Shown: positions 10,548 through 20,270 of the stretch, one piece after another | Position numbering within the stretch: the stretch's first letter is position 1 | Layout: each line of letters starts with the position of its first letter | Assembly (NCBI RefSeq): GCF_001713455.1 | Contig: NZ_CP016464.1 | Coordinates: 3,334,001 to 3,398,000 of the forward strand | Length of the DNA: 64,000 nt | Source: Bosea sp. RAC05 | Lineage (GTDB): Bacteria; Pseudomonadota; Alphaproteobacteria; Rhizobiales; Beijerinckiaceae | Direction of reading: 5' to 3' | The notes under the pieces: model-generated | Database searches by the model: none | What the model was told of the DNA's origin: nothing | Seen by the model: the letters and a program-made list of their open reading frames with translations, nothing else | Translations under genes and position numbers: made by a program

Positions 10548-12074
10548 ATGACCGAGACCGGAATGACGCAGACGGAAACCACCTACGACCTCGCCGTCAT
10601 TGGCGGCGGCATCAATGGCTGCGGCATCGCCCGCGACGCGGCGGGGCGCGGCGCCTCCGTTGTCCTCTTCGAGAAGGACGACCTCGCCGGCGCCACCTCC
10701 TCCGCCTCGACCAAGCTCATCCATGGCGGGCTGCGCTATCTCGAGCATTACGAGTTCCGGCTCGTGCGGGAGGCGCTGATGGAGCGCGAACGGCTCTGGG
10801 CGATGGCCCCGCACATCATCTGGCCGCTGCGCTTCGTGCTGCCGCATCACAAGGGCCTCCGCCCGGCCTGGCTGCTGCGGCTCGGCCTGTTCCTCTACGA
10901 CCATATCGGCGGCCGCAAAAAACTGCCGGCGACGCGCACCGTCGACCTCTCGCAGGACGCCGCCGGCCGGCCGCTCAAGGACAATGGCGCCACCGCCTTC
11001 GAATACTCCGACTGCTGGGTCGAGGATTCGCGCCTCGTCGTGCTCAACGCCATGGACGCCGCCGCGAAGGGCGCCGCGATCCACACCCGCGCCCGCGTCG
11101 TCTCGGCCGATCGCGAGGGCGGCGTCTGGCGCATCACCGCGGAGACGAACGGCACGAGCCGCAGCATCCGGGCGAAGGCGCTGGTTAATGCGGCCGGGCC
11201 CTGGGTCGGCGACGTGCTCGGCGGCGTCGTCCGCTCCAATACCAAGGCCGCCGTCCGCATGGTCCAGGGCAGCCATATCGTCGTGCCCCGGCTCTACGAT
11301 CACGACCGTTGCTACATCTTCCAGAACGCCGACGGGCGCATCATCTTCGCCATCCCCTATGAGCGCGACTTCACCCTGATCGGCACGACCGACCGCGATT
11401 ATCGCGGCAATCCCGCCGACGCCAAGGCGACGCCCGAGGAGATCGACTATCTCTGCGCCGCCGCGAGCGAGTATTTCCGCGAGCCGGTGACGCCGGCCTC
11501 CGTGGTCTGGACCTATTCCGGCGTGCGCCCGCTCTATGACGACGGCGCCAGCAAGGCGCAGGAGGCGACGCGCGACTATGTCCTGACGCTCGACGCGCCG
11601 CAGGGCCAGGCGCCGCTGCTCTCGGTCTTCGGCGGCAAGATCACGACCTATCGCCGCCTCGCCGAATCCGCGCTGGAAAAGCTCGGGCCCCATGCCGCCT
11701 GGGCCGCGCGCCCGACCTGGACCATCACCGGCACGCTGCCGGGCGGCGATTTCCCCGTCGAGGGCTATGACGCGCAGGTCGACGCGCTCGCATCCGCCCA
11801 TCCCTGGCTGGCCCGCACAACGATCGCGCGGCTGGTGCGGGCCTATGGCACCAAAGCGCGCGAGATCCTGCAGGGCGCTGGCCAGGAGGCCGATTTCGGC
11901 CGCCATTTCGGCGCCGATCTGTACGAGCGCGAGGTCCGCTACCTCATGCGGGCGGAGTGGGCGACGCGGGCCGCCGACGTGCTCTGGCGCCGCAGCAAGC
12001 TGGGCTTGCGCCTCTCGGCGGACGAGCAGGAGGCGCTGGAGGCCTTCATGGCGGAGGCGGCGGCAAACGGCTGA
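10548..12074 (+). CDS. glpD: Glycerol-3-phosphate dehydrogenase, FAD-dependent
   Basis: This membrane-associated flavoenzyme oxidises glycerol-3-phosphate to dihydroxyacetone phosphate and feeds electrons to quinone. The 508-residue protein has the FAD-binding motif [20 protein letters not shown] near its start, the conserved [20 protein letters not shown], and the C-terminal GlpD helical domain ([30 protein letters not shown]). Start is ATG 10548 or ATG 10563: a 15-bp unit holding both the binding site and the start codon is tandemly repeated, so either could be used. It follows the UDP-sugar dehydrogenase by 8 bp, although the pathways differ. Confidence 0.93.
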   Translation: MTETGMTQTETTYDLAVIGGGINGCGIARDAAGRGASVVLFEKDDLAGATSSASTKLIHGGLRYLEHYEFRLVREALMERERLWAMAPHIIWPLRFVLPHHKGLRPAWLLRLGLFLYDHIGGRKKLPATRTVDLSQDAAGRPLKDNGATAFEYSDCWVEDSRLVVLNAMDAAAKGAAIHTRARVVSADREGGVWRITAETNGTSRSIRAKALVNAAGPWVGDVLGGVVRSNTKAAVRMVQGSHIVVPRLYDHDRCYIFQNADGRIIFAIPYERDFTLIGTTDRDYRGNPADAKATPEEIDYLCAAASEYFREPVTPASVVWTYSGVRPLYDDGASKAQEATRDYVLTLDAPQGQAPLLSVFGGKITTYRRLAESALEKLGPHAAWAARPTWTITGTLPGGDFPVEGYDAQVDALASAHPWLARTTIARLVRAYGTKAREILQGAGQEADFGRHFGADLYEREVRYLMRAEWATRAADVLWRRSKLGLRLSADEQEALEAFMAEAAANG

Positions 12075-12081
12075 CGCCTCC

Positions 12082-12161
12082 CGTCATTGCGAGCGTAGCG
12101 AAGCAATCCAGGGGACGTCGAGCGAGCCCTTCTGGATTGCTTCGCTACGCTCGCAACGACG
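12082..12161. repeat. REP-like inverted repeat between convergent genes
   Basis: Two 30-nt arms, 12082-12111 and 12132-12161, are inverted copies of each other with one mismatch and a 20-nt loop. The arm begins CGTCATTGCGAGCG and ends AAGCAATCCAG. A related, more diverged element lies at 29748-29833. Both sit between the 3' ends of convergent genes, here glpD and the M23 peptidase. The family resembles the dispersed palindromes common in Rhizobiales genomes. The RNA of either strand would fold into a strong hairpin and could block read-through. Confidence 0.85.
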
Positions 12162-12171
12162 AATTCCCCGG

Positions 12172-13497
12172 CTACCTCACCCCCGGCGGCAGCGAGGGCT
12201 GCGACAGGCGGGTGCCGACTTCGATGAACTTCAGCGGGTTGGTCGCTTCGCCGGCCAACCGCGTCTCGTAATGCAGATGCGGGCCGGTCGAGCGCCCGGT
12301 CGAGCCGAGCCGGCCGATAATGGCGCCGGGCGGAACGATCTGGTCCGGCTTCACGTCGAAGGCGCTGAGATGCGCGTAGCGGGTGGTCAGCCCATTGCCA
12401 TGGTCGAGCTCGACCAGATTGCCATAGCCGCCCGCGACCTCGGCCCGCAGCACCTTGCCGGCGCCGGTGGCGCGGATCGGCGTGCCGGTCTCGCCGCGGA
12501 AATCCATGCCGGAATGCATCGCCGCCGCGCCGGTGAAGGGGTCGGTGCGCATGCCGAAATTGCTCGTCGTGCTGTCGTCGCCGTCCAGCGGACGGCGCAG
12601 CGGCACGATCTGCGCCAGCTCGCGCCAGCGCCCGAAAGTCGCCTGCGCCTCGCCGAGCTGCAGCACGCGATGCTCGAAGCTGCCGGCGCGCATCGTCACC
12701 GAGAGCGGGATCAGCGGCCCGCCCATCGCCTGCCGGGCCGGGGGCAGCCGGACCTTACCGACATCGAGCCCGAGATCGGCCAGCGCCGCCCTCACCTCCT
12801 GCACCCGCCCGGCGAGGCGCAGGCCCAGCGCCGAGACCTGCTGGCCCTGCGCCTGGTCGATGCGGTCGAGCGATTGCTGCAGCAGCGCCACGCGCTCGGG
12901 GAGCGGCATCGCCTCCTCGGCCCGCAGCGCGACGGCCGCCAGGCGCTTCTGCGGGGCGACGACGGCCGGGTTGATATGCTCCAGGATGTTGCCCTGGAAC
13001 GGATCGACGGCCGCCAGCCCCCCGGCCCCGCCCGGCGCCTGCGCGCCGCTATTGGGCAGCACGGGCGCGACCGCCTGGCCCGTCAGCGTGCCCAGCAGGT
13101 TCTGCCGCGCCTCGAGCTCGATCTGCCGCGCGATCAGATCGGCGAGCTGATCGTCGCCGCCACCCTCGCGTGGTGCGGCGCCGGGGGCGCGCTGCGTCGC
13201 GATCGAACTCACGAGGCGGCGGGTCAGGACCCGCATGCGCTCGTCATGGCTCGCCTGCAGGATCTGCTGCTCCTGCTGGAGCGCCGCCACCACCGCCTTC
13301 TCCTGATGGAGCAGCCAGGTCGCGACGCCACCCCAGGCGATGCCGAGGATGGCCGCCAGCAGCACCAGGATGCGGCCGAACCGCCCCACGCGCGAGGGTC
13401 TACGGCGCCGGGGCGCCGAGCCATCCGACGCATCGTGCTGCCGCTCGGCCCTGCCTTCGGAGCCCGACCGGCTCTTCAGCCGCGCTGGTTGCAACAT
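12172..13497 (-). CDS. M23-family metallopeptidase, membrane-anchored
   Basis: A 441-residue protein predicted to cut peptide crosslinks of peptidoglycan in the periplasm. A basic cytoplasmic N-terminus (about residues 1-40) precedes one transmembrane helix (about 42-62), a coiled-coil-like region (about 65-120 and 200-260) and a C-terminal LytM domain with all zinc and catalytic motifs: HSGMDF, the YAHLS strand and GPHLHYE. Start is ATG 13497 (MLQPARLKS). It lies 31 bp after the zincin gene on the same strand, making it the last gene of the long T6SS operon. It might open the cell wall for the apparatus or belong with the zincin. Neither role is proven. Confidence 0.85.
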   Translation of the reverse strand: MLQPARLKSRSGSEGRAERQHDASDGSAPRRRRPSRVGRFGRILVLLAAILGIAWGGVATWLLHQEKAVVAALQQEQQILQASHDERMRVLTRRLVSSIATQRAPGAAPREGGGDDQLADLIARQIELEARQNLLGTLTGQAVAPVLPNSGAQAPGGAGGLAAVDPFQGNILEHINPAVVAPQKRLAAVALRAEEAMPLPERVALLQQSLDRIDQAQGQQVSALGLRLAGRVQEVRAALADLGLDVGKVRLPPARQAMGGPLIPLSVTMRAGSFEHRVLQLGEAQATFGRWRELAQIVPLRRPLDGDDSTTSNFGMRTDPFTGAAAMHSGMDFRGETGTPIRATGAGKVLRAEVAGGYGNLVELDHGNGLTTRYAHLSAFDVKPDQIVPPGAIIGRLGSTGRSTGPHLHYETRLAGEATNPLKFIEVGTRLSQPSLPPGVR

Positions 13498-13528
13498 CCG
13501 CCGCCCTCTCCCTGCCGACTCGTCCTCC

Positions 13529-14425
13529 CTAGGGGAGCTTCTGGACCAGCTTGCTGGCAAAGACGCGGTTCAGCTGCGCGACGCTCAGATAGGCCGGTTT
13601 GCCGGTGCAGACAGGCGCATTGCACATCAGATTGGCGTCCTCGTCGACATGAACGGGCGCGAAACTGGAGCCCAGCAGGACATGGCAGACCTCGTGGGCC
13701 ATCGTGGTCTTGTCGATGGCGCTGGCGGCGATCATCACCGCCGGACGCGTCGGCGCGTGACCGGCACAGCCCTGAAGGGTGTTGCCGCTGGTTTCCCGCA
13801 GCTCCGTCGCGAAATAGACCGTGACGTCGTTGATCCCGACGATCTGGTTGCTGCCGGAGTTCTGCAGCAGCTTCTGCTCGTCCGAGACCTGGTCCCATTG
13901 GCAGTCGCCGTCGACGACCTTGAGCGTCAGCCGCTCGCCCGGCTTCAGGCCGACGCTTTCGCCCGACATCATCACCACATTGATCAGGTACTGGCCGAAA
14001 ACCTCCTGCATGACCTTGAGCTGAGTAAACTCCGGGACCTTCGGGTTGTCGATCGACCGCATATGGACGTTGATCCTGTGCGTCATCTTCGCCGGCGGCA
14101 GCGGCTTCGGCGGCGGCCCGTTCGTCGGAAGCAGCGCGTCCAGCGTCTCGAGTGTCTCGCGCCCGATCACACCGTCGCGCGACAGCCCCGTGCGCGCCTG
14201 AAACTGCCAGACCCGGCTCTCGGTCTCGCCCCCGAAGACGCCGTCCGCCTTGCCGCTCTTCTTGGTGCTGATCGCCATGCCCAGGCCGAGATCGATGAGG
14301 GCCTGCTGGACGATGGAGACATGTTGGCCGCTGGAGCCCCGCCGGATCGGCGGGGCATTCTTCGCCGCCTGCTGCAGTCGCGGCTGGGCGGCAAATCGCG
14401 TCGATCTCAGGGCCATGGCCGGCAT
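13529..14425 (-). CDS. Peptidoglycan-binding domain protein with zincin-like metalloprotease motif; candidate T6SS effector
   Basis: A 298-residue protein of two parts. Residues about 28-100 form a PG_binding_1 domain (LIDLGLGM, ADGVFGGETESRVWQFQARTGLSRDGVIGRET). Residues about 115-298 hold HEVCHVLLG (244-252), a further His at 259 and NLM at 265-267, resembling the zinc site and Met-turn of metzincin-like proteases. Several Cys residues could form disulfides. There is no signal peptide or membrane helix, unlike ordinary periplasmic wall enzymes, so delivery by the adjacent T6SS is plausible. It lies 71 bp after clpV and 31 bp before the M23 gene. The ATG at 14416 is an equally possible start. 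No obvious immunity gene is seen. Confidence 0.8.
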   Translation of the reverse strand: MPAMALRSTRFAAQPRLQQAAKNAPPIRRGSSGQHVSIVQQALIDLGLGMAISTKKSGKADGVFGGETESRVWQFQARTGLSRDGVIGRETLETLDALLPTNGPPPKPLPPAKMTHRINVHMRSIDNPKVPEFTQLKVMQEVFGQYLINVVMMSGESVGLKPGERLTLKVVDGDCQWDQVSDEQKLLQNSGSNQIVGINDVTVYFATELRETSGNTLQGCAGHAPTRPAVMIAASAIDKTTMAHEVCHVLLGSSFAPVHVDEDANLMCNAPVCTGKPAYLSVAQLNRVFASKLVQKLP

Positions 14426-14496
14426 CCTTCATCCAGTCGGTTGCGAGGTGGAAGCGATCGGGGCATCTCCATGCAGGCTGACTGCGCTGCGGCGGT

Positions 14497-17220
14497 TCAC
14501 GACACGGCGTAGGCGAAGGCGCCGTTCTCGACCGAAACCTTCGCCTCCGTCAGCGGCTTCTTCTCAAGCTGGAGGCCGAGGATCGCGCGCGAAAGCGCCG
14601 GCAGCATCGAATTGGTGACGATGTTGTCGATCATACGCCCGCCGGAATCGGGGTCATTGCACTGGGCGACGATGTGGGCGACCACCGCGTCGTCATAGAC
14701 GAAGGCGGCCTCGTGATTGTCGCGGATCCGCTTGCCGATGCGGCCGAGCTGCAGCCGCACAATGCCGCCGAGCATCTCGGGCGAGAGCGGGTAATAGGGG
14801 ATCGTCACCAGGCGCCCGATCAGGGCCGGCGGGAACACCTTGAGCAGCGCCGGCCGCAGCGCCACCGCGATCGACTCCGGGTCGGCGCGCTGCGCCGGGT
14901 CGGAGGCCATCGCCATGATCTCGTCGGTACCGACATTCGAGGTCAGGATGATCAGCGTGTTCTTGAAGTCGATGCGCCGGCCGGTGCCGTCCTCCATCAC
15001 GCCCTTGTCGAAGACCTGGAAGAACAGCTCGTGGACGTCCGGATGCGCCTTCTCGACCTCGTCGAGCAGGACGACCGAATAGGGCTTGCGCCGCACGGCC
15101 TCCGTCAGCCGCCCGCCCTCGCCATAGCCGACATAGCCGGGAGGCGCGCCCTTCAGCGTCGAGACGGTGTGCGCCTCCTGGAACTCGGACATGTTGATGG
15201 TGATGACGTTCTGCTCGCCGCCATAGAGCTGCTCGGCCAGCGCCAGCGCCGTCTCGGTCTTGCCGACGCCCGACGGGCCGCAGAGCATGAAGACGCCGAT
15301 CGGCTTGTTGGGGTTGTCGAGCTTGGCGCGGTTGGTCTCGATGCGCCGCGCGATCATCGCCAGTCCGTGATCCTGGCCGACGACGCGCTTGTTGAGCGTC
15401 TCCGCCAGCTTCAGCACCGTCTCGATCTCGTCGGCGACCATGCGGCCGACGGGAATCCCGGTCCAGTCGGAGACGACCGAGGCGACCGACTGCTCGTCGA
15501 CATGGGCGTAGATCATGCGCTGCGCCGGATCGATCTCCGACAGCGCCGCGAACTTCTCGGCCAGCGCCGCGCGCGCCGCGGCCGGGTCCGGCGTCTCGGC
15601 AGGGGGTAGTGCTTCCGCGCCCGACGCCTCGGCCGCGACCTGCTGGGCGACATCGGCCTTGGGATCGGCGGCCGCGGCAGCCGTCTCGGCGAGCTTCGCC
15701 CGCAGCGCCTTGATCTCCTCGACGATGGCGAGCTCGCTCGCCCACGCGGCCTCCAGCGTGGCGAGCTTGCCCTGGCCTTCGGCGGTCTCGACCTCGATCT
15801 CGGCCAGCCGCTTGGCGGTGTCGCCGCCGAGATCCTGGTCGGCCGTCAGCGCCGCCTTCTCCTGCGCCAGCGCGGCGATGGCGACGCGCGCATCCTCGAT
15901 CGCGGCCGGGGTCGCGCTCTGGCTGATCGCGACGCGGGCGCAGGCCGTGTCGAGCAGGCTGACCGCCTTGTCGGGCAGCTGGCGGGCCGGGATGTAGCGA
16001 TGCGACAGCGTCACCGCGGCGACGATGGCCGCGTCCGAGATGCGCACCTTGTGGTGCTTTTCCATGGGAGCGATGAGCCCGCGCAGCATGGTGCAGCAGC
16101 GCGCCACATCCGGCTCGTCGACATTGACCGGCTGGAAACGCCGGGTCAGCGCCGGGTCCTTCTCGAAATACTGCCGGTACTCCGACCAGGTCGTCGCCGC
16201 GATGGTCCGCAGCGTGCCGCGCGCCAGCGCAGGCTTGAGCAGATTGGCGGCGTCGCCCGTGCCGGCCGCTCCGCCCGCGCCGATCAGCGTATGCGCCTCG
16301 TCGATGAACAGGATCACCGGCGTCGGCGAGGACTGCACCTCGTCGATGACGGAGCGCAGCCGCTGCTCGAACTCGCCCTTCATCGAGGCGCCGGCCTGCA
16401 TCAGGCCGATGTCGAGCGCGCAGACGCGCACGCCCTTGAGCGGCGGCGGCACATCGCCGGACGCCACACGCTGGGCGAAGCCCTCGGCGATCGCGGTCTT
16501 GCCGACGCCGGCCTCGCCGGTGAGGATCGGGTTGTTCTGGCGCCTGCGCATCAGCACGTCGATGACCTGGCGGATCTCGTCGTCGCGGCCGAGGATCGGG
16601 TCCATCGTGCCCGTGCGCGCCTTGGCCGTGAGGTCCTGCGAGAAGCGGTCGAGCGCGGTCGTCCCCTTGGCGCCTTCAGCCTGTTCGGCGCCGGGCGTGC
16701 CGGCCGCCCGAAGGCCCGAGCCGTCCATCGGCCGCAGGTTCTCCTCCTCCGAGGCCTCCCAGATCTTGGCGTGGCCTGCGGCGAGCTCGTCGACCGGGAT
16801 CTTGCCGAATTCCTTCGAGATGCCCGTCAGGACACGGCGCAGATCGTTCGACTTCAGGATCGCGACCAGGACGTGGCCGGTGCGGATCTGCGTCTCCCCG
16901 AAGAACAGCGTCGCGTAGTGCCAGCCGCGGTCGAGACCGTCGACGATGCTGTTGGCAACGCCCGGCATCTCCGTCTCGTTCTTGCGGAAACCCTCCATGA
17001 CACCGCCGATGTCGGTGGCCAGCCGGCCCATGTCGAGGCCGTAATGCTGCGCCGTCAGGCCGATATCGGTGGCGGGCCGGAGCAGGATCTGCGCCAGCCA
17101 ATGCGCCAGCTCGACATTGCGGTTGCCGGCGCTCTTGGCCCGCCGCAACGCCTGGATGAAGGCCTCATAACCGACCCGGTTGAGCTTGCCTGTGACGGCT
17201 TCGAGACTGATGTCGGCCAT
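14497..17220 (-). CDS. clpV: T6SS disassembly ATPase ClpV (TssH)
   Basis: ClpV is the AAA+ unfoldase that pulls VipB/TssC out of contracted sheaths so subunits can be reused. The 907-residue protein has an N-terminal double Clp-N domain (about 10-150), a first AAA domain with GEAGVGKT (235-242) and LFIDEAH (304-310), a middle coiled coil (about 440-520) and a second AAA domain with GPSGVGKT (648-655) and VVLLDE (716-721), then a C-terminal D2-small domain. An Ala/Pro-rich stretch (about 512-550) enlarges the linker. Start is ATG 17220 (MADISLEAVTGKLN). It lies 17 bp after tssG. Confidence 0.96.
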   Translation of the reverse strand: MADISLEAVTGKLNRVGYEAFIQALRRAKSAGNRNVELAHWLAQILLRPATDIGLTAQHYGLDMGRLATDIGGVMEGFRKNETEMPGVANSIVDGLDRGWHYATLFFGETQIRTGHVLVAILKSNDLRRVLTGISKEFGKIPVDELAAGHAKIWEASEEENLRPMDGSGLRAAGTPGAEQAEGAKGTTALDRFSQDLTAKARTGTMDPILGRDDEIRQVIDVLMRRRQNNPILTGEAGVGKTAIAEGFAQRVASGDVPPPLKGVRVCALDIGLMQAGASMKGEFEQRLRSVIDEVQSSPTPVILFIDEAHTLIGAGGAAGTGDAANLLKPALARGTLRTIAATTWSEYRQYFEKDPALTRRFQPVNVDEPDVARCCTMLRGLIAPMEKHHKVRISDAAIVAAVTLSHRYIPARQLPDKAVSLLDTACARVAISQSATPAAIEDARVAIAALAQEKAALTADQDLGGDTAKRLAEIEVETAEGQGKLATLEAAWASELAIVEEIKALRAKLAETAAAAADPKADVAQQVAAEASGAEALPPAETPDPAAARAALAEKFAALSEIDPAQRMIYAHVDEQSVASVVSDWTGIPVGRMVADEIETVLKLAETLNKRVVGQDHGLAMIARRIETNRAKLDNPNKPIGVFMLCGPSGVGKTETALALAEQLYGGEQNVITINMSEFQEAHTVSTLKGAPPGYVGYGEGGRLTEAVRRKPYSVVLLDEVEKAHPDVHELFFQVFDKGVMEDGTGRRIDFKNTLIILTSNVGTDEIMAMASDPAQRADPESIAVALRPALLKVFPPALIGRLVTIPYYPLSPEMLGGIVRLQLGRIGKRIRDNHEAAFVYDDAVVAHIVAQCNDPDSGGRMIDNIVTNSMLPALSRAILGLQLEKKPLTEAKVSVENGAFAYAVS

Positions 17221-17237
17221 AATGGTCTCCTCGGACG

Positions 17238-18308
17238 TCAGGATGTTCGGGTGTTGGGTTTTGAACGCGCCCGGCTGCGTTGCTCGCGCAGGCGCTCGGC
17301 GGGGTGGAAACGGGCATCGCGCCGCAGGGCGCCGGGCGGGGCATCCCAGTTCGGCGACATCCAGCTCGTCCAGCCGAGCTGGCCGAACTGCCCCAGCCGT
17401 GCCGGCTTGACCTGCCCGACCGGGAGCGCCAGCTCGACATCCCACTCGAACTGCTCGCCGAGATGGAAAAAGACGGCGTCCGCCAGCTTCTCGCAGCGGT
17501 CGCCGCTCGGCAGGAAGCGCGAGAACTCCTCGAGATCTCGCGCCACGATGCAGACCCGGAACTTGTCCTCGACGCTGTAGACGCTGGCGCCGAGCAGCGC
17601 GTCGCCGCCCAGCGTGCAATGCCGGCTGCCGAGCCGCGTCCGGTCGGCCGGATCGAAGACCAGCCGCATGCCGACGAACTGCTCGATCTCGACCTCGGCC
17701 TTGAACAGCCCCGCCAGCAGCCCGCGCAGCCGCGAGGCCGACTTCGCCTGAGCGCCGATCAGCCCGGCATGGGCGAGCTTCTCCGCGTCGGGCACGCTGT
17801 CGCGGTTGAGATAGGGCGCCGAGCCCAGCCCGATCTGGCTCCCGACATAGGCCGCAAAACGGTCCCGCTCCGGCCGGTCGTGCTGCGCCACCGGCCGCGA
17901 ATCCGCCCAGGCCCGGAAGAAGAGCTGCAGGAAGCGGTGGTTGAAGATGTCGAGGAAGCGCGGAAAGGCATCGTCGCGCGCGAGCTGCCAGTGATAGCTC
18001 TCCTCGGTCGTGGCCAGCGGCAGCGCGCCCTGCGGCCCGAGCAGGCCGAGGAACTTGACGAGGAGGCGCAGGCGCCCCTGCCCGTCCCGGTCGGCCTGGG
18101 CGATGCTTGAGGCCGCGAAATCGAGATAGGCCGGCTCGCCGAGCGCGACATACTCGTCCCGCCGCGCTGCGACCGCGCCGATCCGCCCACGATCCGGAAA
18201 GCTGCGCTCCAGCCGGCGCATCACCGCATAGAAATCGAAGCGCCAGGGCTCGTCCTGGAGCTGCTCGGCATAGCTCGGCTCGCGCTGCAGGGGGGCGCTG
18301 TCGGTCAC
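17238..18308 (-). CDS. tssG: T6SS baseplate subunit TssG
   Basis: TssG joins TssE, TssF and TssK to form the baseplate wedge. The 356-residue protein shows the TssG hallmarks EPWRFDFYAVMRRLERSFPD, PAYLDFAASSI and FLGLLGPQGALPLATTE, then HRFLQLFFRAWADSRPV and the C-terminal CTLGGDALLGASV. The GTG start at 18308 overlaps the tssF stop by 4 bp, implying translational coupling. The Arg-rich last 30 residues are unremarkable low complexity. Confidence 0.95.
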   Translation of the reverse strand: MTDSAPLQREPSYAEQLQDEPWRFDFYAVMRRLERSFPDRGRIGAVAARRDEYVALGEPAYLDFAASSIAQADRDGQGRLRLLVKFLGLLGPQGALPLATTEESYHWQLARDDAFPRFLDIFNHRFLQLFFRAWADSRPVAQHDRPERDRFAAYVGSQIGLGSAPYLNRDSVPDAEKLAHAGLIGAQAKSASRLRGLLAGLFKAEVEIEQFVGMRLVFDPADRTRLGSRHCTLGGDALLGASVYSVEDKFRVCIVARDLEEFSRFLPSGDRCEKLADAVFFHLGEQFEWDVELALPVGQVKPARLGQFGQLGWTSWMSPNWDAPPGALRRDARFHPAERLREQRSRARSKPNTRTS

Positions 18309-20266
18309 AGGATCCGCCTCGATCCGGCGCGCGGCGGCCAGCGCATCACCTCGCCGCGCTCGACGGTGCGGATCACCGTCTGGGTGAAATGGTTCATCGC
18401 CGCATATTCGGCGAAGAAGCGGTCGAGCACCGCCCCGAGCAGGAAGACACCCGAGCCCTCGAAGGCCTTCTCGTCGAGCACGACGGTGATCTCGAGCCCG
18501 CGCGCCGCGCCCGTGCCCGCGCGCTGCGGAAAGCGCCGCACGACTGGTCGGCTGTCGACGCTCTTGATGCCGCGGATGCGCCGCTCGGTGGCGCTGTCGG
18601 CGAGATCGGCGAAGAGCGAGAGCAACTCGCGCAGCGCCTCCGCATTCTCGCCGGCCCCGCGCTGGACGAGGCCGAGATGGTTGAGGCTGAGCAGGTTGAT
18701 CAGCCGCCAGGTGACGACGCCCGTGCTCGCCGTCTCCGAACGCAGCCGCAATTGCGAGACGATCGGCTCGCGCGGCGGCGTCGGCCCCGACAGGCAGGCG
18801 ACGTCGAGCGCGACATTGTCGATCAGCCGGAAATCGGCGCCGCCCTCGCCGGTGGGCAGATGTTCCGGCAGATGCCGGTTCGAGCAGAGCGCCCGCACGC
18901 TGAGTTCCGCCACCGAGGTCGCGTCGGTCACGCCCGCCGGCTCGACCAGCGAGATGAACATGTCCGTGCCGGTATAGTCCGATGCCCGGCCGAGCCGCCG
19001 CTCGGCGGCGGAGCGGCGCCGTGGCAGCCGGCGCTGGGTGTAGAGCAGCCCCTGCGTCGGCGAAGCGCCCTCCGGCGAGGAATAGAGCGGATGCACCGGC
19101 TGCTTCTCCCGCCCGCCGACATAATGGGCGTGGACGGAGAGGATGCTGTGCGGCTCGTAGTCGAGCTGCCGGCTGCGGTCGGGCACGACGTGGAACTCGT
19201 GCTGGTTGGTCCTGACCGGCATGCGGTCGAGCGTCTTTTCGAACAGGTTGATCGCGGGCGCGGCGTAGAGCGCGAACATCGACCTCTGCACGGCCGCGGC
19301 CAGCCGTGCATTGACCTCGTCGAAGACGAAGATCACGTCGACCGCCTTCGCCGTCAGCTTCGGCATGATCCGCGCCAGCCCGTCGAGCCGGAACCCGAGG
19401 AACTTGCGCGGGAACCAGAACATCTCGCGCAGCAGGTCGAAGCCGCGGAAGACGCGCGTGTCGCCGGGCAGCAGCGCTTCGTCCTCGCCGAAGCCGAGCT
19501 GCTCCAGCGAAACGCCGTCGGCCGGTGTGATCACCGGATCGCCGAATTCGTCGAGGTGGCGGAAATAGATGCCGACGCAATCGGAGAAGAGCTGCTCGTA
19601 GAGCGCCACCGCATCGGCCTCGGCCCCGAGCAGATGGACGGTCAGATCCTTGCAGCGGCAGCCCGAGAACCAGCTCGTCGGCATCTTCAGCGCCTGCGCC
19701 GCCGTCGGCTCCTGATCGGGATCGCTCATGGTGCGGTGAACCAGCGACAGCCGCAGCCCCGACAGCGCGCGACGGTCCGTCGAGAGCCCCAGCGCCTGCA
19801 GCGGCCCCGGCGCGGGGATGTACTCGGCCGCAGCGATGTCGAACGGCCAGAGCGTCACCTCCGCGCCGAGCCGGTAACGGCAGGCGACACGGCGCTCGCG
19901 TTCGAGATAGGTCGCGTCGAGATAGGCACCGCGCGGGATCGTCATCCCCTCGCGCAGGCCCGGATCCGAAAAGGGCGGGCGGATGCCGGCGAGCAGCGCC
20001 GACGGCGTCGGCGCGAGATAGTTCGGCAGCAGCTGCTCGATCAGATTGTTGGTGAACTCGGGAAACTCGTGCTTCAGCTTGAGCTGGACACGCGCCGCCA
20101 GGAAGGCCGCGCCCTCCAGCAGGCCCCCCACCATCGGGTCCATCCGGTCGCCGACGAGCCCGCCCAGCCTTTCGGCAATGCCCGGATACTCTTCCGCGAA
20201 CTCCTTCGAGTGCTCCATGAAGAGGCGGAGCTCTTGATTGTAGAGATCGAGAAACTCCTGGTGCAT
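18305..20266 (-). CDS. tssF: T6SS baseplate subunit TssF
   Basis: TssF is the large baseplate wedge protein that contacts TssG and the spike hub. The 653-residue product begins MHQEFLDLYNQELRLFMEHSKEFAEEYPGI-type TssF sequence, followed by the conserved FLAARVQLKLKHEFPEFT and LLPNYLAPTPS. Length fits the family (about 590-650). It starts 4 bp after tssE and overlaps tssG by 4 bp, a tightly packed E-F-G block found in most T6SS loci. Confidence 0.95.
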   Translation of the reverse strand: MHQEFLDLYNQELRLFMEHSKEFAEEYPGIAERLGGLVGDRMDPMVGGLLEGAAFLAARVQLKLKHEFPEFTNNLIEQLLPNYLAPTPSALLAGIRPPFSDPGLREGMTIPRGAYLDATYLERERRVACRYRLGAEVTLWPFDIAAAEYIPAPGPLQALGLSTDRRALSGLRLSLVHRTMSDPDQEPTAAQALKMPTSWFSGCRCKDLTVHLLGAEADAVALYEQLFSDCVGIYFRHLDEFGDPVITPADGVSLEQLGFGEDEALLPGDTRVFRGFDLLREMFWFPRKFLGFRLDGLARIMPKLTAKAVDVIFVFDEVNARLAAAVQRSMFALYAAPAINLFEKTLDRMPVRTNQHEFHVVPDRSRQLDYEPHSILSVHAHYVGGREKQPVHPLYSSPEGASPTQGLLYTQRRLPRRRSAAERRLGRASDYTGTDMFISLVEPAGVTDATSVAELSVRALCSNRHLPEHLPTGEGGADFRLIDNVALDVACLSGPTPPREPIVSQLRLRSETASTGVVTWRLINLLSLNHLGLVQRGAGENAEALRELLSLFADLADSATERRIRGIKSVDSRPVVRRFPQRAGTGAARGLEITVVLDEKAFEGSGVFLLGAVLDRFFAEYAAMNHFTQTVIRTVERGEVMRWPPRAGSRRIL

Positions 20267-20270
20267 CGCC

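Noticed and set aside
12082..12161. Possible CRISPR repeat or insertion sequence
   Set aside because: Only one palindrome per site, no spacers, no transposase and no target-site duplication seen. The REP-like reading fits better.
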